Shown one piece after another: positions 52,366 to 61,338 of a DNA stretch of 64,000 bases. The DNA comes from Robiginitomaculum sp. (lineage in GTDB: Bacteria > Pseudomonadota > Alphaproteobacteria > Caulobacterales > Maricaulaceae). Position 1 is the stretch's first letter. Every line of letters starts with the position of its first letter. The notes below the pieces were generated by a model that made no database searches, was not told the origin of the DNA, and was given only the letters and a program-made list of their open reading frames with translations. The position numbers and the translations under genes are program-made. Where the stretch lies: contig JAJFFP010000008.1 of NCBI GenBank assembly GCA_021776595.1, positions 1-64,000 of the forward strand, in the 5' to 3' direction.

Positions 52366-53606
52366 GATAAAAACTTTCTGGCCTTTTCAAAGGCCTCCAA
52401 AAACCGGTTCACATCTTCCACCGTATTATAGGCGGCAAAGCTCGCCCGGCAGGTGGACGTGGCGGAAAAGCGTTGCATCAGGGGCTCTGCGCAATGATTA
52501 CCGGCCCGCACCGCCACGCCGTAACGGTCCATTAATTGCGCCAAATCATGGGCGTGCATACCTTGCACATCAAAGGAAACCACACCGCCTTTAGCAGGCG
52601 TATCGCCAATAATGCGAACATCATTGTATTTTTTCAAAGCCTGGGTGAGCTGGCGCATCAGATTGTATTCGTGCTCGGCCACGGCCTGGCGATCAAGTGC
52701 CATGACCCACTCAAGGGCAATGCCCAGGCCAATGGCCTGCACAATGGGCGGTGTTCCCGCTTCAAAGCGATAAGGCGGCAAGCCATACAGCACTTTATCC
52801 TTGCTGACGGATTCAATCATTTCGCCGCCGCCCTGATAGGGGCGCAAGGCATTTAGCCGCTTTGCTTTTCCATAAAGGGCACCAATGCCGGTTGGCCCAT
52901 AGAGCTTGTGCCCGGTTATGGCGTAAAAATCTACGTCCAGCTCTTGAACATCCACGATGCCATGCACGGCAGCTTGCGAGCCATCCAGCAGAATTGGCAC
53001 ATTATGAGCGTGAGCTATTTTCACCAATTCTTTGGCATCAGTCATCACTCCGGTTACATTAGACATATGTGAAAGTGTAACAAAGCGGGTTTTGGCACTA
53101 AAGGCTTGCGTATAGCTTTGCATATCCAATAGCCCGTCGTCCTGAACCCCGACCCATTTCAGCACCACACCCTTGCGTTCGCGCAAAAAGTGCCAGGGCA
53201 CAATATTAGAGTGATGCTCCATCTCGGAGAGAATGATTTCATCGCCTTCGCGCAAATCTGCACCGATGCTGGAAGCCACCAGATTGATGGCTTCGGTGGC
53301 CCCGGAGGTGAAGATGATTTCCTCGTAACTTTTTGTGTTCAAAAAACCGGCCACCGTTTGGCGCGCGCCTTCAAAGGCTTCGGTGCATTCATTCGCCATG
53401 GTATGCAGACCGCGATGCACATTGGCATATGAGGTGCGCATTTGATCGGCCAGACCATTAATGACACAAGCTGGTTTTTGCGCCGATGCGGCGCTGTCCA
53501 GATAGGTCAGGGCAAAGCCGTTGACCTCACGCGACAGAATTGGGAATTCTGCGCGCACAGCATAAGGGTCAAAGCTGGCCGGGGCTTGCAAAAAAGATGC
53601 GCTCAT
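52362..53606 (-). CDS. sufS: SufS-type cysteine desulfurase
   Basis: 414-residue PLP enzyme of group II desulfurases that takes sulfur from cysteine as persulfide for the SufBCD scaffold. The PLP lysine is in AITGHKLYGPTGIG, and the RAGNHCAEPLM and STCRASFAAYN motifs (with the active-site cysteine) are intact. Coupled by a 4-bp overlap to sufD upstream and by another to sufT downstream. No sufE or sufU gene, its usual sulfur-accepting partner, is visible. A second desulfurase of the IscS class heads the same operon. Confidence 0.96.
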   Translation of the reverse strand: MSASFLQAPASFDPYAVRAEFPILSREVNGFALTYLDSAASAQKPACVINGLADQMRTSYANVHRGLHTMANECTEAFEGARQTVAGFLNTKSYEEIIFTSGATEAINLVASSIGADLREGDEIILSEMEHHSNIVPWHFLRERKGVVLKWVGVQDDGLLDMQSYTQAFSAKTRFVTLSHMSNVTGVMTDAKELVKIAHAHNVPILLDGSQAAVHGIVDVQELDVDFYAITGHKLYGPTGIGALYGKAKRLNALRPYQGGGEMIESVSKDKVLYGLPPYRFEAGTPPIVQAIGLGIALEWVMALDRQAVAEHEYNLMRQLTQALKKYNDVRIIGDTPAKGGVVSFDVQGMHAHDLAQLMDRYGVAVRAGNHCAEPLMQRFSATSTCRASFAAYNTVEDVNRFLEAFEKARKFLS

Positions 53607-54709
53607 AACGCCGCCTCCAGCCAGTCAGTAATCGGCATAAGCATCATGGTATGCAGCGCTTCATCATCAAGTTCATCAAAGGCTGTACCCAAAAAAGCAC
53701 GAAGCAGCAGGGTTTTGGCCTGGGCTTCATCAAGGCCGCGCTGGCGCATATAAAAGAGCGCATTTTCATCCAGTGCACCAGCGGTATTACCATGAGCACA
53801 GGCCACATCATCAGCGTAAATTTCAAGTTCAGGCTTGGCAAAAACACTGGCACCTGTATTCAGAAGTAGCGCATCATGGGCCATTTCTGCATCGGTATGC
53901 TGGCCTGCGCGCCCTACATAAAACTTACCCTGAAAAACCCCGCGAGCGTGATCTTTAACAACGCCGCGTACCAATTGGCGCGTGATGCAATGTTCAACCC
54001 CGTGGGTGACATGAAAGGTTTGGTCACAATGACGCTCTTCGTCCAAAAGATACGCGCCATTAAGGCAGGATTTGGCTTCTTCACCTGCATAGGAAATGTG
54101 TGTTTCAAGGCGTGAAAGACGCGCACCAAAGGCAATGGCAAACTGGTTCAGTTTTGCTTTTTCTTGCATTTTTATCAGTGCGGTAACGACCTGCACGGCC
54201 GCTGCGCCGCCATTTTGATGGACCAGACGGGTCAGACTGGCCGCCTCACCAACATCATAGGCAAGCGCCGTATTAGAAAAATTATCTTCTGTCCTGTGAT
54301 CTTCAATAACCGTGGCAAAATGACCAGCTTTCAGTAAAATCTCCAGACTAGCCGCCCCCCGCCCCACAAAACGCAAGCAAAGAGAGGTGTTCAGGGATCT
54401 ACCAATATTCAGGCAATAATGATCATGCGTGGATGCACTGGCAAGCCGTGCCATTGGCAAAGCCTTATCATAGTTGGTATTGCCTTCGCGCGAGATGCTG
54501 GCCCCATCAGGAAGATCAGGGTTGCCGTGCAGCTCACCATCGATAAATTCCAGAACCACGGCCCCGGCCGGCACCGCCAAAGGCGCTAGTTGCGCCTTGC
54601 AATCCGGCACCTTTTTCGCCAGCGCGGCGCGCACATCAGTCCACTTCCAGGCTTCCATGCGCCGGTGTGGCAATGTCTCAGACTGTGGCAATATTTGGCT
54701 CATGCTCAC
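53603..54709 (-). CDS. sufD: Fe-S cluster assembly scaffold protein SufD
   Basis: 368-residue beta-helix scaffold protein that pairs with SufB and SufC to build Fe-S clusters and bring in iron. The C-terminal SufBD core is recognisable (GKFYVGRAGQHTDAEMAHDALLL, AKPELEIYADDVACAHGNTAGALDENALFYMRQRG split at about 255-335). The first start is a GTG at 54709 overlapping the sufC stop as GTGA, with GGGAG seven bases before it; an ATG two codons later is also possible. Ends with a 4-bp overlap on sufS. Confidence 0.94.
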   Translation of the reverse strand: MSMSQILPQSETLPHRRMEAWKWTDVRAALAKKVPDCKAQLAPLAVPAGAVVLEFIDGELHGNPDLPDGASISREGNTNYDKALPMARLASASTHDHYCLNIGRSLNTSLCLRFVGRGAASLEILLKAGHFATVIEDHRTEDNFSNTALAYDVGEAASLTRLVHQNGGAAAVQVVTALIKMQEKAKLNQFAIAFGARLSRLETHISYAGEEAKSCLNGAYLLDEERHCDQTFHVTHGVEHCITRQLVRGVVKDHARGVFQGKFYVGRAGQHTDAEMAHDALLLNTGASVFAKPELEIYADDVACAHGNTAGALDENALFYMRQRGLDEAQAKTLLLRAFLGTAFDELDDEALHTMMLMPITDWLEAAL

Positions 54710-55461
54710 GCGGCAGCTCCCAGGTAAGAATCATAACCTTCGGCTTCCAGTTTCATGGCCAGTTCAGGCCCGCCACTGTCCACAATTTTGCCGCCAACCA
54801 TCACGTGCACAACATCGGGTTTTATATATTCCAACAGGCGCTGATAATGGGTGATCACCAAAATGGAGCGACTGGCCGATCGTAACGTATTCACACCATC
54901 GGACACAATTTTCAGGGCATCTATATCCAGCCCGGAATCGGTTTCATCCAAAATGGCAAACCTCGGCTCCAGCATGGCCATTTGCAAAATTTCCATGCGT
55001 TTTTTTTCGCCGCCGGAAAAACCCACATTCAATGGCCGCTTCAGCATTTCCGGCTTTACCTTCAACAGCGCCGCTTTTTCACGTGCCAGTTTTAGAAAAT
55101 CCGGGGCGGACAGCTCATCTTCACCGCGCCTTTTGTGCTGGGCATTCAAGGCGGCGCGCAAAAAGGTCATGGCCGGCACGCCCGGTATTTCAACCGGATA
55201 CTGAAAGGAGAGGAAAATACCAAGCGCGGCGCGCTCTTCAGGCTCTAGCGCCAGCAAATCTTCGCCTTCAAATGTAGCGCTGCCGCTTTTAATTTCATAG
55301 CCCTCGCGCCCGGTCAGCACATTGGCGAGTGTGGACTTGCCCGTGCCGTTTGGCCCCATAATGGCATGCACTTCCCCGGCTGGAATATTCAGCGATAAGT
55401 CATTGAGAATGTTACCCTCAACACCCTCAACACCAACAGTTAAGCCTTTAATTTCAATCAT
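54706..55461 (-). CDS. sufC: Fe-S cluster assembly ATPase SufC
   Basis: 251-residue ABC-type ATPase that drives SufBD shape changes. Walker A GPNGTGKST, Q-loop LSFQYPVEIPG, signature GFSGGEKKRMEILQ and Walker B FAILDETDSGLDID are complete. Overlaps sufD by 4 bp. Upstream, unusually, lies a 147-bp stretch holding a palindromic repeat, then a cupin gene, then sufB, so sufB and sufC are separated instead of adjacent. Confidence 0.97.
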   Translation of the reverse strand: MIEIKGLTVGVEGVEGNILNDLSLNIPAGEVHAIMGPNGTGKSTLANVLTGREGYEIKSGSATFEGEDLLALEPEERAALGIFLSFQYPVEIPGVPAMTFLRAALNAQHKRRGEDELSAPDFLKLAREKAALLKVKPEMLKRPLNVGFSGGEKKRMEILQMAMLEPRFAILDETDSGLDIDALKIVSDGVNTLRSASRSILVITHYQRLLEYIKPDVVHVMVGGKIVDSGGPELAMKLEAEGYDSYLGAAA

Positions 55462-55481
55462 AAATCTTCACCAATTCCGCG

Positions 55482-55580
55482 TCATACCGGCGAAAGCCGG
55501 TATCCAGTAAAATGTTTAATTCTGCTCTCGCTGCACATGATCACACCGCTGACTGGACCCCGATTTTCATCGGGGTGACA
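55482..55580. repeat. REP-like palindromic element inside the suf operon
   Basis: Left hairpin ATACCGGC-GAAA-GCCGGTAT (55485-55504) and right hairpin CCCCGAT-TTTC-ATCGGGG (55559-55576), bounded by GTCAT and GGTGAC. Both stems are perfect. It is the common GTCATACCGGC...GGGGTGAC dispersed element and sits between the cupin gene and sufC. Confidence 0.8.
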
Positions 55581-55608
55581 AGCTTGTTGATATTTACAGC
55601 TTCAATCA

Positions 55609-56121
55609 TTATTCCTCACCATCAAAATAGTCCGCAGTGCCTTTGCCCTGCCAGCCCAGATGGCGAAACTTGGCTTCCCAGGGGGCACCATTTTCAGGGA
55701 TACCAGCCGAAGCCACAAACTTTTTTGAATCCGGATATACCACAACCATGGTGTCCGAGAGGGTGGAAAATGCCAGATATTTAAGATCGCCATCACCGGT
55801 ATTGATCAATTGGTGCGCCACCTCGGCGCCCCCCGGTGGAGCACCCAACACGTCCCCGGCCTTGACTGGGTATGTTTCTTCACCAAAGCGGTAATCTGCT
55901 GTGCCTTCAATGATAAACATCATTTCATCATCATTCAGGTGCGCATGATGCGGGAATGCCCGCTTGCCTGGCGGCACAATGGTTAGCATACAGCCGAGGT
56001 TTTTAGCCCCCAATAATGGACCGATACGCCCCAGTTTGGCAGCAAATTTCCCGTCATTGCCAAAGTCCATCATTTCGACATCATCAATGTTGAGGACTGG
56101 CTTTTTGGTTGCTTCAGTCAT
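55609..56121 (-). CDS. cupin domain-containing protein within the suf operon
   Basis: 170-residue single-domain cupin. The two beta-barrel motifs are visible: PPGKRAFPHHAHLNDDEMMFIIEG (about residues 53-76, with metal-type His and Glu) and YPVKAGDVLGAPPGGAEVAHQLIN (about 86-110, with His). It probably binds a metal. The function is unknown; a small-molecule enzyme or sensor role is possible. ATG 56121 has GGAGGGGAAG before it, an excellent site. It lies 17 bp before... the sufB stop side of the operon, so it should be co-transcribed with sufB. An insertion into the operon at this point is possible, given the repeat that follows. Confidence 0.85.
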   Translation of the reverse strand: MTEATKKPVLNIDDVEMMDFGNDGKFAAKLGRIGPLLGAKNLGCMLTIVPPGKRAFPHHAHLNDDEMMFIIEGTADYRFGEETYPVKAGDVLGAPPGGAEVAHQLINTGDGDLKYLAFSTLSDTMVVVYPDSKKFVASAGIPENGAPWEAKFRHLGWQGKGTADYFDGEE

Positions 56122-56137
56122 AGCTTCCCCTCCTTCA

Positions 56138-57628
56138 TCATCCCACACTCCCTTCCAGACTGACTTTCACCAGTGCTTGTGCCTCGACAGCAAACTCCAT
56201 AGGCAGTTTTTGCAACACATCGCGGGCAAAGCCATTGACCAAAAGCGCGGTGGCTTCTTCAGCATCCAGCCCGCGCTGACGGCAATAAAAAAGCTGTTCT
56301 TCCGATAGTTTAGTCGTTGTTGCCTCGTGCTCTAACTGTGCATCCGGGGTTTTCACCTCAATATAGGGCACGGTATGGGCACCACATTCATTGCCAACCA
56401 GCAGGCTGTCGCACTGAGTGAAATTACGCGCCCCATTGGCCTTTTGGTGCACACTGACCAGACCACGATAGGTATTGTTGGAGCGCCCGGCAGAAATCCC
56501 CTTGGAGATAATGCGCGAGCGGGTATTTTGGCCCAGATGGATCATCTTGGTGCCGGTATCGGCCTGTTGCGCGCCATTGGTGATGGCCACCGAATAAAAC
56601 TCTCCCTGGCTTTCATCGCCGCGCAAAATGCACGATGGGTATTTCCAGGTGATGGATGAGCCGGTTTCCACTTGCGTCCAGGACACACGGGCGCGTTCCT
56701 CGCGACAATCGGCGCGCTTGGTGACAAAATTATATACCCCGCCCTGCCCGTCTTCATCACCGGGCCACCAGTTTTGCACGGTTGAGTATTTGATCTCGGC
56801 ATCTTTTAAGATGACCAGTTCTACCACGGCGGCGTGAAGCTGATTTTCCTCGCGCATCGGGGCGGTGCAGCCCTCAAGGTAGGAGACATAGGCCCCTTCT
56901 TCAGCAATGATCAGTGTGCGTTCAAATTGCCCGGTGCTTTGCGCATTCATGCGAAAATAGGTGGATAGCTCCATCGGGCAACGCACACCTTTGGGGATAT
57001 AGACAAAGGTGCCATCAGAAAACACGGCGGTGTTCAGTGTGGCAAAGAAATTATCAGACGGCGGCACCACACTACCCAGATATTTGCGAACCAGATCCGG
57101 ATGATCGTGCACGGCCTCGGAGAAAGAGCAGAATATCACGCCCGATTTGGCCAGCTCATCGCGAAACGTGGTGGCCACAGACACAGAGTCAAACACCGCA
57201 TCCACCGCGACCTTGGGCGCACCTTCTACTCCCAACAGCACTTCCTGTTCACGTATAGGTATGCCCAGTTTCTCATAGGTTGCCAAAATGTCCGGGTCGA
57301 TTTCATCCAGACTTTTGGGACCATCGCCTTCTTTTTTTGGGGCGGCAAAATAATACATATCCTGATAGTCGATTTTGGGATAATTGACCATTGCCCATGT
57401 CGGCTCTTCCATGGTTAGCCAGCGCCGATAGGCGGCCAATCGCCACCGCAAAAGCCATTCGGGTTCATCCTTTTGAGCCGAAATATAACGCACTATATCT
57501 TCATTCAGGCCTTTGGGTGCAAAGTCCTGTTCAATATCAGTAACGAAGCCGTATTTATACTTGTCCGCCTCAAGGCTGCGTGCGGCCTCAACGGTGCTTT
57601 GATCAATGTTTTCCTTGACGTTGGTCAT
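56138..57628 (-). CDS. sufB: Fe-S cluster assembly protein SufB
   Basis: 496-residue scaffold subunit of SufBCD on which clusters form. Family stretches are clear: [45 protein letters not shown] split at about 185-215, [24 protein letters not shown] and LFYCRQRGL near the end. Length is standard. It lies between the IscS-like gene (10 bp) and the cupin gene (16 bp). The conserved cysteines and the late Glu/His region needed for sulfur transfer appear intact. Confidence 0.97.
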   Translation of the reverse strand: MTNVKENIDQSTVEAARSLEADKYKYGFVTDIEQDFAPKGLNEDIVRYISAQKDEPEWLLRWRLAAYRRWLTMEEPTWAMVNYPKIDYQDMYYFAAPKKEGDGPKSLDEIDPDILATYEKLGIPIREQEVLLGVEGAPKVAVDAVFDSVSVATTFRDELAKSGVIFCSFSEAVHDHPDLVRKYLGSVVPPSDNFFATLNTAVFSDGTFVYIPKGVRCPMELSTYFRMNAQSTGQFERTLIIAEEGAYVSYLEGCTAPMREENQLHAAVVELVILKDAEIKYSTVQNWWPGDEDGQGGVYNFVTKRADCREERARVSWTQVETGSSITWKYPSCILRGDESQGEFYSVAITNGAQQADTGTKMIHLGQNTRSRIISKGISAGRSNNTYRGLVSVHQKANGARNFTQCDSLLVGNECGAHTVPYIEVKTPDAQLEHEATTTKLSEEQLFYCRQRGLDAEEATALLVNGFARDVLQKLPMEFAVEAQALVKVSLEGSVG

Positions 57629-57638
57629 ATCGTTTCTT

Positions 57639-58790
57639 TTACGCTTCTTGTTTCTGGTCTAGTTGTTGGCCGGTCTGTGCGAAAGCACTGCCCCAGGCTT
57701 TGGCAAAGGCATCGATTTCATCATGTGTGGTGGACGAGCCTAATGAGATACGAATAGCGCATCCAAGTAATTTTTCAGGTAAGTGCATGGCGGTTAAAAT
57801 GCTAGTGGATTTTACCTTGCCCGATGCACAAGCCGATCCCGCTGATATAGCAAAACCGGCCAAATCCATCACCATTACCTGTGTATCGGATGCAAAACCC
57901 GGTGTCGCGATGCAGAGCGTATTGGAAACACGCGGCGCATTAGCACCCACAACAACGGCATCCGGGGCATGGTCTAACATGCTTTTTTGTAAATGATCGC
58001 GCTGGGCTTCTATCCGGTTATGCGCCACTAAATCCGATAATGCGGCTTTTGCTGCAGCAGCAAAGCCAACAATCCCGGCCACATTTTCTGTGCCGCCTCG
58101 ATGCCCTTTTTCCTGGCCGCCACCATAATGACGCGGGCTGATTTTGGCATCACAAGCCAGCGCCAGCGCGCCAACCCCCATGGGGCCACCTATTTTGTGC
58201 GCTGAAACCGCAAGGCTGTCCACACCTAACGCGGCAAGGCTGATCGGTATTTTGCCAAACCCCTGCACCGCATCCACATGGATAAAGCCGTCAGCTTCGT
58301 GCATAAGACTTGCCGCCTCGGCCACGGGCTGAATAACCCCGGTTTCATTATTGACCGCCATCAGCGCCAGTAATGGGCGCATATCTGAATCCGCATCCTG
58401 CAAGCTGCTTTGCAATGCCTCCAGGTCAATCACACCGTCTTTGGTTACCGGAATAATGCGTATGGGCAGAGCAGCATTGGCCGCCGCATCGCGTATACAG
58501 GGGTGCTCGATCGCACTGATGAACAGCGCAGAACAACCATTGGCTTTTGCAAGGCCCAACAGACCAAGATTATTGGCTTCGGTGCCACCAGCGGTAAAAA
58601 CCACATCCGAGCGTGCTGCGCCCACAGACCCGGCCAGCACTTCGCGCGCCTCTTCGACCATGGCACGGGCCTTGCGCCCTGCCCCATGAACCGAGGATGG
58701 ATTACCCGGCGCATCATAAGCGCGCAGCATGGCCGTGCGTGCTACTTCGCGCAACGGCGCGGTGGCGTTATAATCGAGATATACTGCCAT
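57639..58790 (-). CDS. cysteine desulfurase, IscS/NifS class
   Basis: 383-residue class V aminotransferase-fold PLP enzyme. It starts [16 protein letters not shown] and has the [31 protein letters not shown] and PLP-lysine [16 protein letters not shown] motifs, then the mobile-loop cysteine in GSACASGKV. It supplies persulfide sulfur for Fe-S clusters and perhaps tRNA thiolation. ATG 58790, 2 bp after iscR, is chosen over a longer frame that overlaps iscR. Together with sufS it gives two desulfurases in one operon, a layout known in alphaproteobacteria. Confidence 0.93.
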   Translation of the reverse strand: MAVYLDYNATAPLREVARTAMLRAYDAPGNPSSVHGAGRKARAMVEEAREVLAGSVGAARSDVVFTAGGTEANNLGLLGLAKANGCSALFISAIEHPCIRDAAANAALPIRIIPVTKDGVIDLEALQSSLQDADSDMRPLLALMAVNNETGVIQPVAEAASLMHEADGFIHVDAVQGFGKIPISLAALGVDSLAVSAHKIGGPMGVGALALACDAKISPRHYGGGQEKGHRGGTENVAGIVGFAAAAKAALSDLVAHNRIEAQRDHLQKSMLDHAPDAVVVGANAPRVSNTLCIATPGFASDTQVMVMDLAGFAISAGSACASGKVKSTSILTAMHLPEKLLGCAIRISLGSSTTHDEIDAFAKAWGSAFAQTGQQLDQKQEA

Positions 58791-58792
58791 GA

Positions 58793-59248
58793 TTATCCCA
58801 TATCCTCCACCAGGCGCGCCCCGCCGGCCGTGCCCAGCACTTTGCGGTTCAATACATCGTCCAGCGTTACCGAACTTAAAAACAGATAGATATGGCGGCC
58901 CAACTCGTCCCACAAATCATGCGCCAGACACCGCCCGGTGCGCCCGGTGCAACCAATTTCAGAATTGCGATTACACGCGACCGTTTCGATCTGCTCATCA
59001 ACCGCCATGATAATTTCAACAATATTGATTTCACTGGCCGGGCGCGACAGACGATAGCCGCCGCCTGGACCGCGCACCCCCTTGACGACGCCATGCCGTC
59101 TCAACTTGGCAAATAATTGTTCCAGATAGGAAATGGATATGTCCTGACGGTCTGCGATTTCGGCCAAAGTAACGGGGCCTTTTTCCTTGATCGAGGCCAG
59201 ATCGGCCAGCGCCATCACCGCATAACGTCCTTTTGCACTTAACTTCAT
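58793..59248 (-). CDS. iscR: Rrf2-family Fe-S sensing regulator IscR
   Basis: 151-residue winged-helix regulator that holds a [2Fe-2S] cluster and represses Fe-S assembly genes when cluster supply is good. Helix-turn-helix at about residues 28-52 (LAEIADRQDISISYLEQLFAKLRR split), wing motif GVRGPGGGYRL, and cluster ligands Cys92, Cys100 and Cys107 with His110, matching the three-cysteine plus histidine set of E. coli IscR but with slightly wider spacing. First gene of the suf operon; a strong type 1 IscR site lies 111 bp upstream. Confidence 0.95.
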   Translation of the reverse strand: MKLSAKGRYAVMALADLASIKEKGPVTLAEIADRQDISISYLEQLFAKLRRHGVVKGVRGPGGGYRLSRPASEINIVEIIMAVDEQIETVACNRNSEIGCTGRTGRCLAHDLWDELGRHIYLFLSSVTLDDVLNRKVLGTAGGARLVEDMG

Positions 59249-59358
59249 GGGTAAATCTCACTTCCTGCCTCGCCATTTGTGCCTGCCTTATGCTAGAAGC
59301 ACCATTCTTGCGAATGATGACAGCATGGCTGGCCATTGGCTTGAAATTAATATGTGCA

Positions 59359-59383
59359 ATAACCAACTAAATTAGTCAAGAAT
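59359..59383. promoter_or_regulatory. IscR type 1 binding site upstream of iscR-suf
   Basis: Reads ATAACCAACT then AAATT then AGTCAAGAAT; it agrees with the 25-base type 1 consensus ATASYYGACTRWWWYAGTCRRSTAT at 22 positions. A -35-like TTGACT on the minus strand is embedded in it, so bound IscR would block the promoter. It is centred about 120 bp before the iscR start. Confidence 0.75.
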
Positions 59384-59481
59384 ATGAATCACCAATAACG
59401 CTGAATGTTAAGACAGTCATCCCACAAAGGCTGTTATAACCCACCGTTATGAATGGTATTATACAACAGGAATGAACCAAT

Positions 59482-60174
59482 ATGCCTGAAGTCATTATCC
59501 CCGGCCCTGAAGGCCGCCTTGAAGGTCATTATGCTCCCGCCGAAGCGGAAGATGCACCTCTGGCTCTGATTCTGCACGCCCACCCTCAAGGTGGCGGCTC
59601 CATGAATACGCGGGTGGTGACGGGTCTTTATGACATTTTCAAGCGGCGCGGGTATGCAACTTTACGCTTTAATTTGCGTGGTGTTGGGCGTAGCGTTGGT
59701 GAATATGACCATGGTCAGGGTGAGTTACAGGACGCAGCCACCGTTTTGGACTGGTTGCAGGCACTGAACCCCAATGCGTCATTATGCTGGATTGCCGGCC
59801 ACTCCTTTGGTTCATGGATAGGTATGCAGCTTTTGATGCGCCGCCCGGAAATTCGTGGCTTTATCTCGGTTTCGCCGCCGATGAATATGTATGACTTTGG
59901 CTTTCTGGCACCCTGCCCCACCTCCGGCCTGCTGGTTTACGGCTCGGCTGATCGCATCTGCCCGCCAGATGAGATTGAGCGGGTATCGGAAAAAATCCGT
60001 ATCCAGAAAGGCGCGGTGCTGACCCACAAGGTAATTCCCGGTGCCGGACATTTGTTTGAAAACCACGCCGAAGAGCTGGAAGCCGAAGTTGAAACCTATC
60101 TCGACTATCGTCAAAACGGCACCGTGGACCCTTCCATGGAAGAATACATGCAAACTAAGAAGGCGCGGCGATAG
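59482..60174 (+). CDS. alpha/beta hydrolase family protein
   Basis: 230-residue serine hydrolase fold. Oxyanion region LHAHPQGGGSMNTRVV near the N-terminus, nucleophile elbow GHSFGSW (about residue 113), and late histidine in GAGHLFENH; an acid lies in YGSADRICPPDE. So the triad is complete. This type of dienelactone-hydrolase-like protein is commonly found divergent from iscR in alphaproteobacteria, but its substrate is unknown. It shares the 233-bp promoter region with iscR, and its last 20 bp overlap the convergent anmK. Confidence 0.88.
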   Translation: MPEVIIPGPEGRLEGHYAPAEAEDAPLALILHAHPQGGGSMNTRVVTGLYDIFKRRGYATLRFNLRGVGRSVGEYDHGQGELQDAATVLDWLQALNPNASLCWIAGHSFGSWIGMQLLMRRPEIRGFISVSPPMNMYDFGFLAPCPTSGLLVYGSADRICPPDEIERVSEKIRIQKGAVLTHKVIPGAGHLFENHAEELEAEVETYLDYRQNGTVDPSMEEYMQTKKARR

Positions 60175-61258
60175 CGCCACCGCATATTGCTACCTTTACG
60201 CCCGTGGTTTGTGGCCAACTGGTGGGCATGTCCAAAACCCGGCGAATCGCTAAATAGGCGAAGGCTTCCGCCTCCAGAGCATCACCGCGCCAGCCCTTCG
60301 CCTCGACAGGTAGTGTATTCAGGCCAGTGCGGCTTGCAATTTGCGCCGTTAACACAGGGTTATGCCGACCACCGCCACAGACCAGCAAAGATTTCGGGCG
60401 CTCCGGCACAAAGCGCAAGGCATCGGCTATGGATTGCGCACAAAAGGCGCTCAAGGTGGCTGCCCCATCCTCCAGGCTCATCTCCTGCACCGCGGTTTCA
60501 TCAAAATCCCAGCGATCGACGGATTTAGGTGGACGCTGCCAGAAAAACTGACAATCCATTAGCGCCTGCACACGGGCTTCATCCACACTACCGACAGCAG
60601 CAATGTTCCCGTCCCGATCCATATCGCCAGCATCATGGCGCTGTATCCAGGCATCAAGCGGACCATTGCCAGGGCCGGTATCAAAGGCAAGGATTTGCCC
60701 GTTCTCACCCAGCCATGTCAGATTGCCAACCCCACCAAGGTTCAGGATCATCAGAGGTTTTGGCAAGTCAGCAGCCAACGCCTTATGATAGGCCGGTGCC
60801 AGCGGCGCCCCATGCCCTCCTGCGGCCATATCAAGGCTGCGAAAACCATAGACAACGGGGATACAAAAGGCATCTGCCAGCATTTGTGCATTACCGATCT
60901 GGCAGGTCTGACCATTTTTGCCATGCCTTGGCGGCTGGTGGATGAGCGTCTGCCCATGAAAACCAATCACATCAATGTCAGGTATTGTATATTCGCTTTG
61001 CTCCAGCACCATTTTGACCGCTCGTATGGCATAGTCAGTCAGCACATTTGCCGCTGGCTCAAAGCTGGCTGGGTCATTCCCCTTAAAGCGCCAGTGCAAA
61101 GCCTCATCAACTGCCTTTTGTATAAGGTTTTTATCCTCAGATTCAAAGGCGATTGCGGCAACCGGACCAAAGGCGGAAATCGTCTTTCCATCACTTTCGA
61201 TCAGGGCCGCATCCATGCCATCCAGCGAGGTTCCACTCATCAAGCCAATGGCGCGCAT
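60155..61258 (-). CDS. anmK: anhydro-N-acetylmuramic acid kinase
   Basis: 367-residue sugar kinase that converts 1,6-anhydro-MurNAc from cell-wall turnover into MurNAc 6-phosphate, allowing recycling. The N-terminal AIGLMSGTSLDGMDAALIE and the central GFHGQTLIHQPP, LNLGGVGNLTWL and FDTGPGNGPLDAW motifs of AnmK are intact. ATG 61258 has AAGGAAA before it. It lies divergently before tyrS, a pairing seen in many alphaproteobacteria. Overlaps the convergent hydrolase gene by 20 bp. Confidence 0.95.
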   Translation of the reverse strand: MRAIGLMSGTSLDGMDAALIESDGKTISAFGPVAAIAFESEDKNLIQKAVDEALHWRFKGNDPASFEPAANVLTDYAIRAVKMVLEQSEYTIPDIDVIGFHGQTLIHQPPRHGKNGQTCQIGNAQMLADAFCIPVVYGFRSLDMAAGGHGAPLAPAYHKALAADLPKPLMILNLGGVGNLTWLGENGQILAFDTGPGNGPLDAWIQRHDAGDMDRDGNIAAVGSVDEARVQALMDCQFFWQRPPKSVDRWDFDETAVQEMSLEDGAATLSAFCAQSIADALRFVPERPKSLLVCGGGRHNPVLTAQIASRTGLNTLPVEAKGWRGDALEAEAFAYLAIRRVLDMPTSWPQTTGVKVAICGGAIAAPS

Positions 61259-61338
61259 GTGATTTCCTTCAATTAGCACTTTTCGTTAAAGCCCGTGACC
61301 TGCTATGAGGCGATATCAGCATATCCGGCAGAGAGCTT

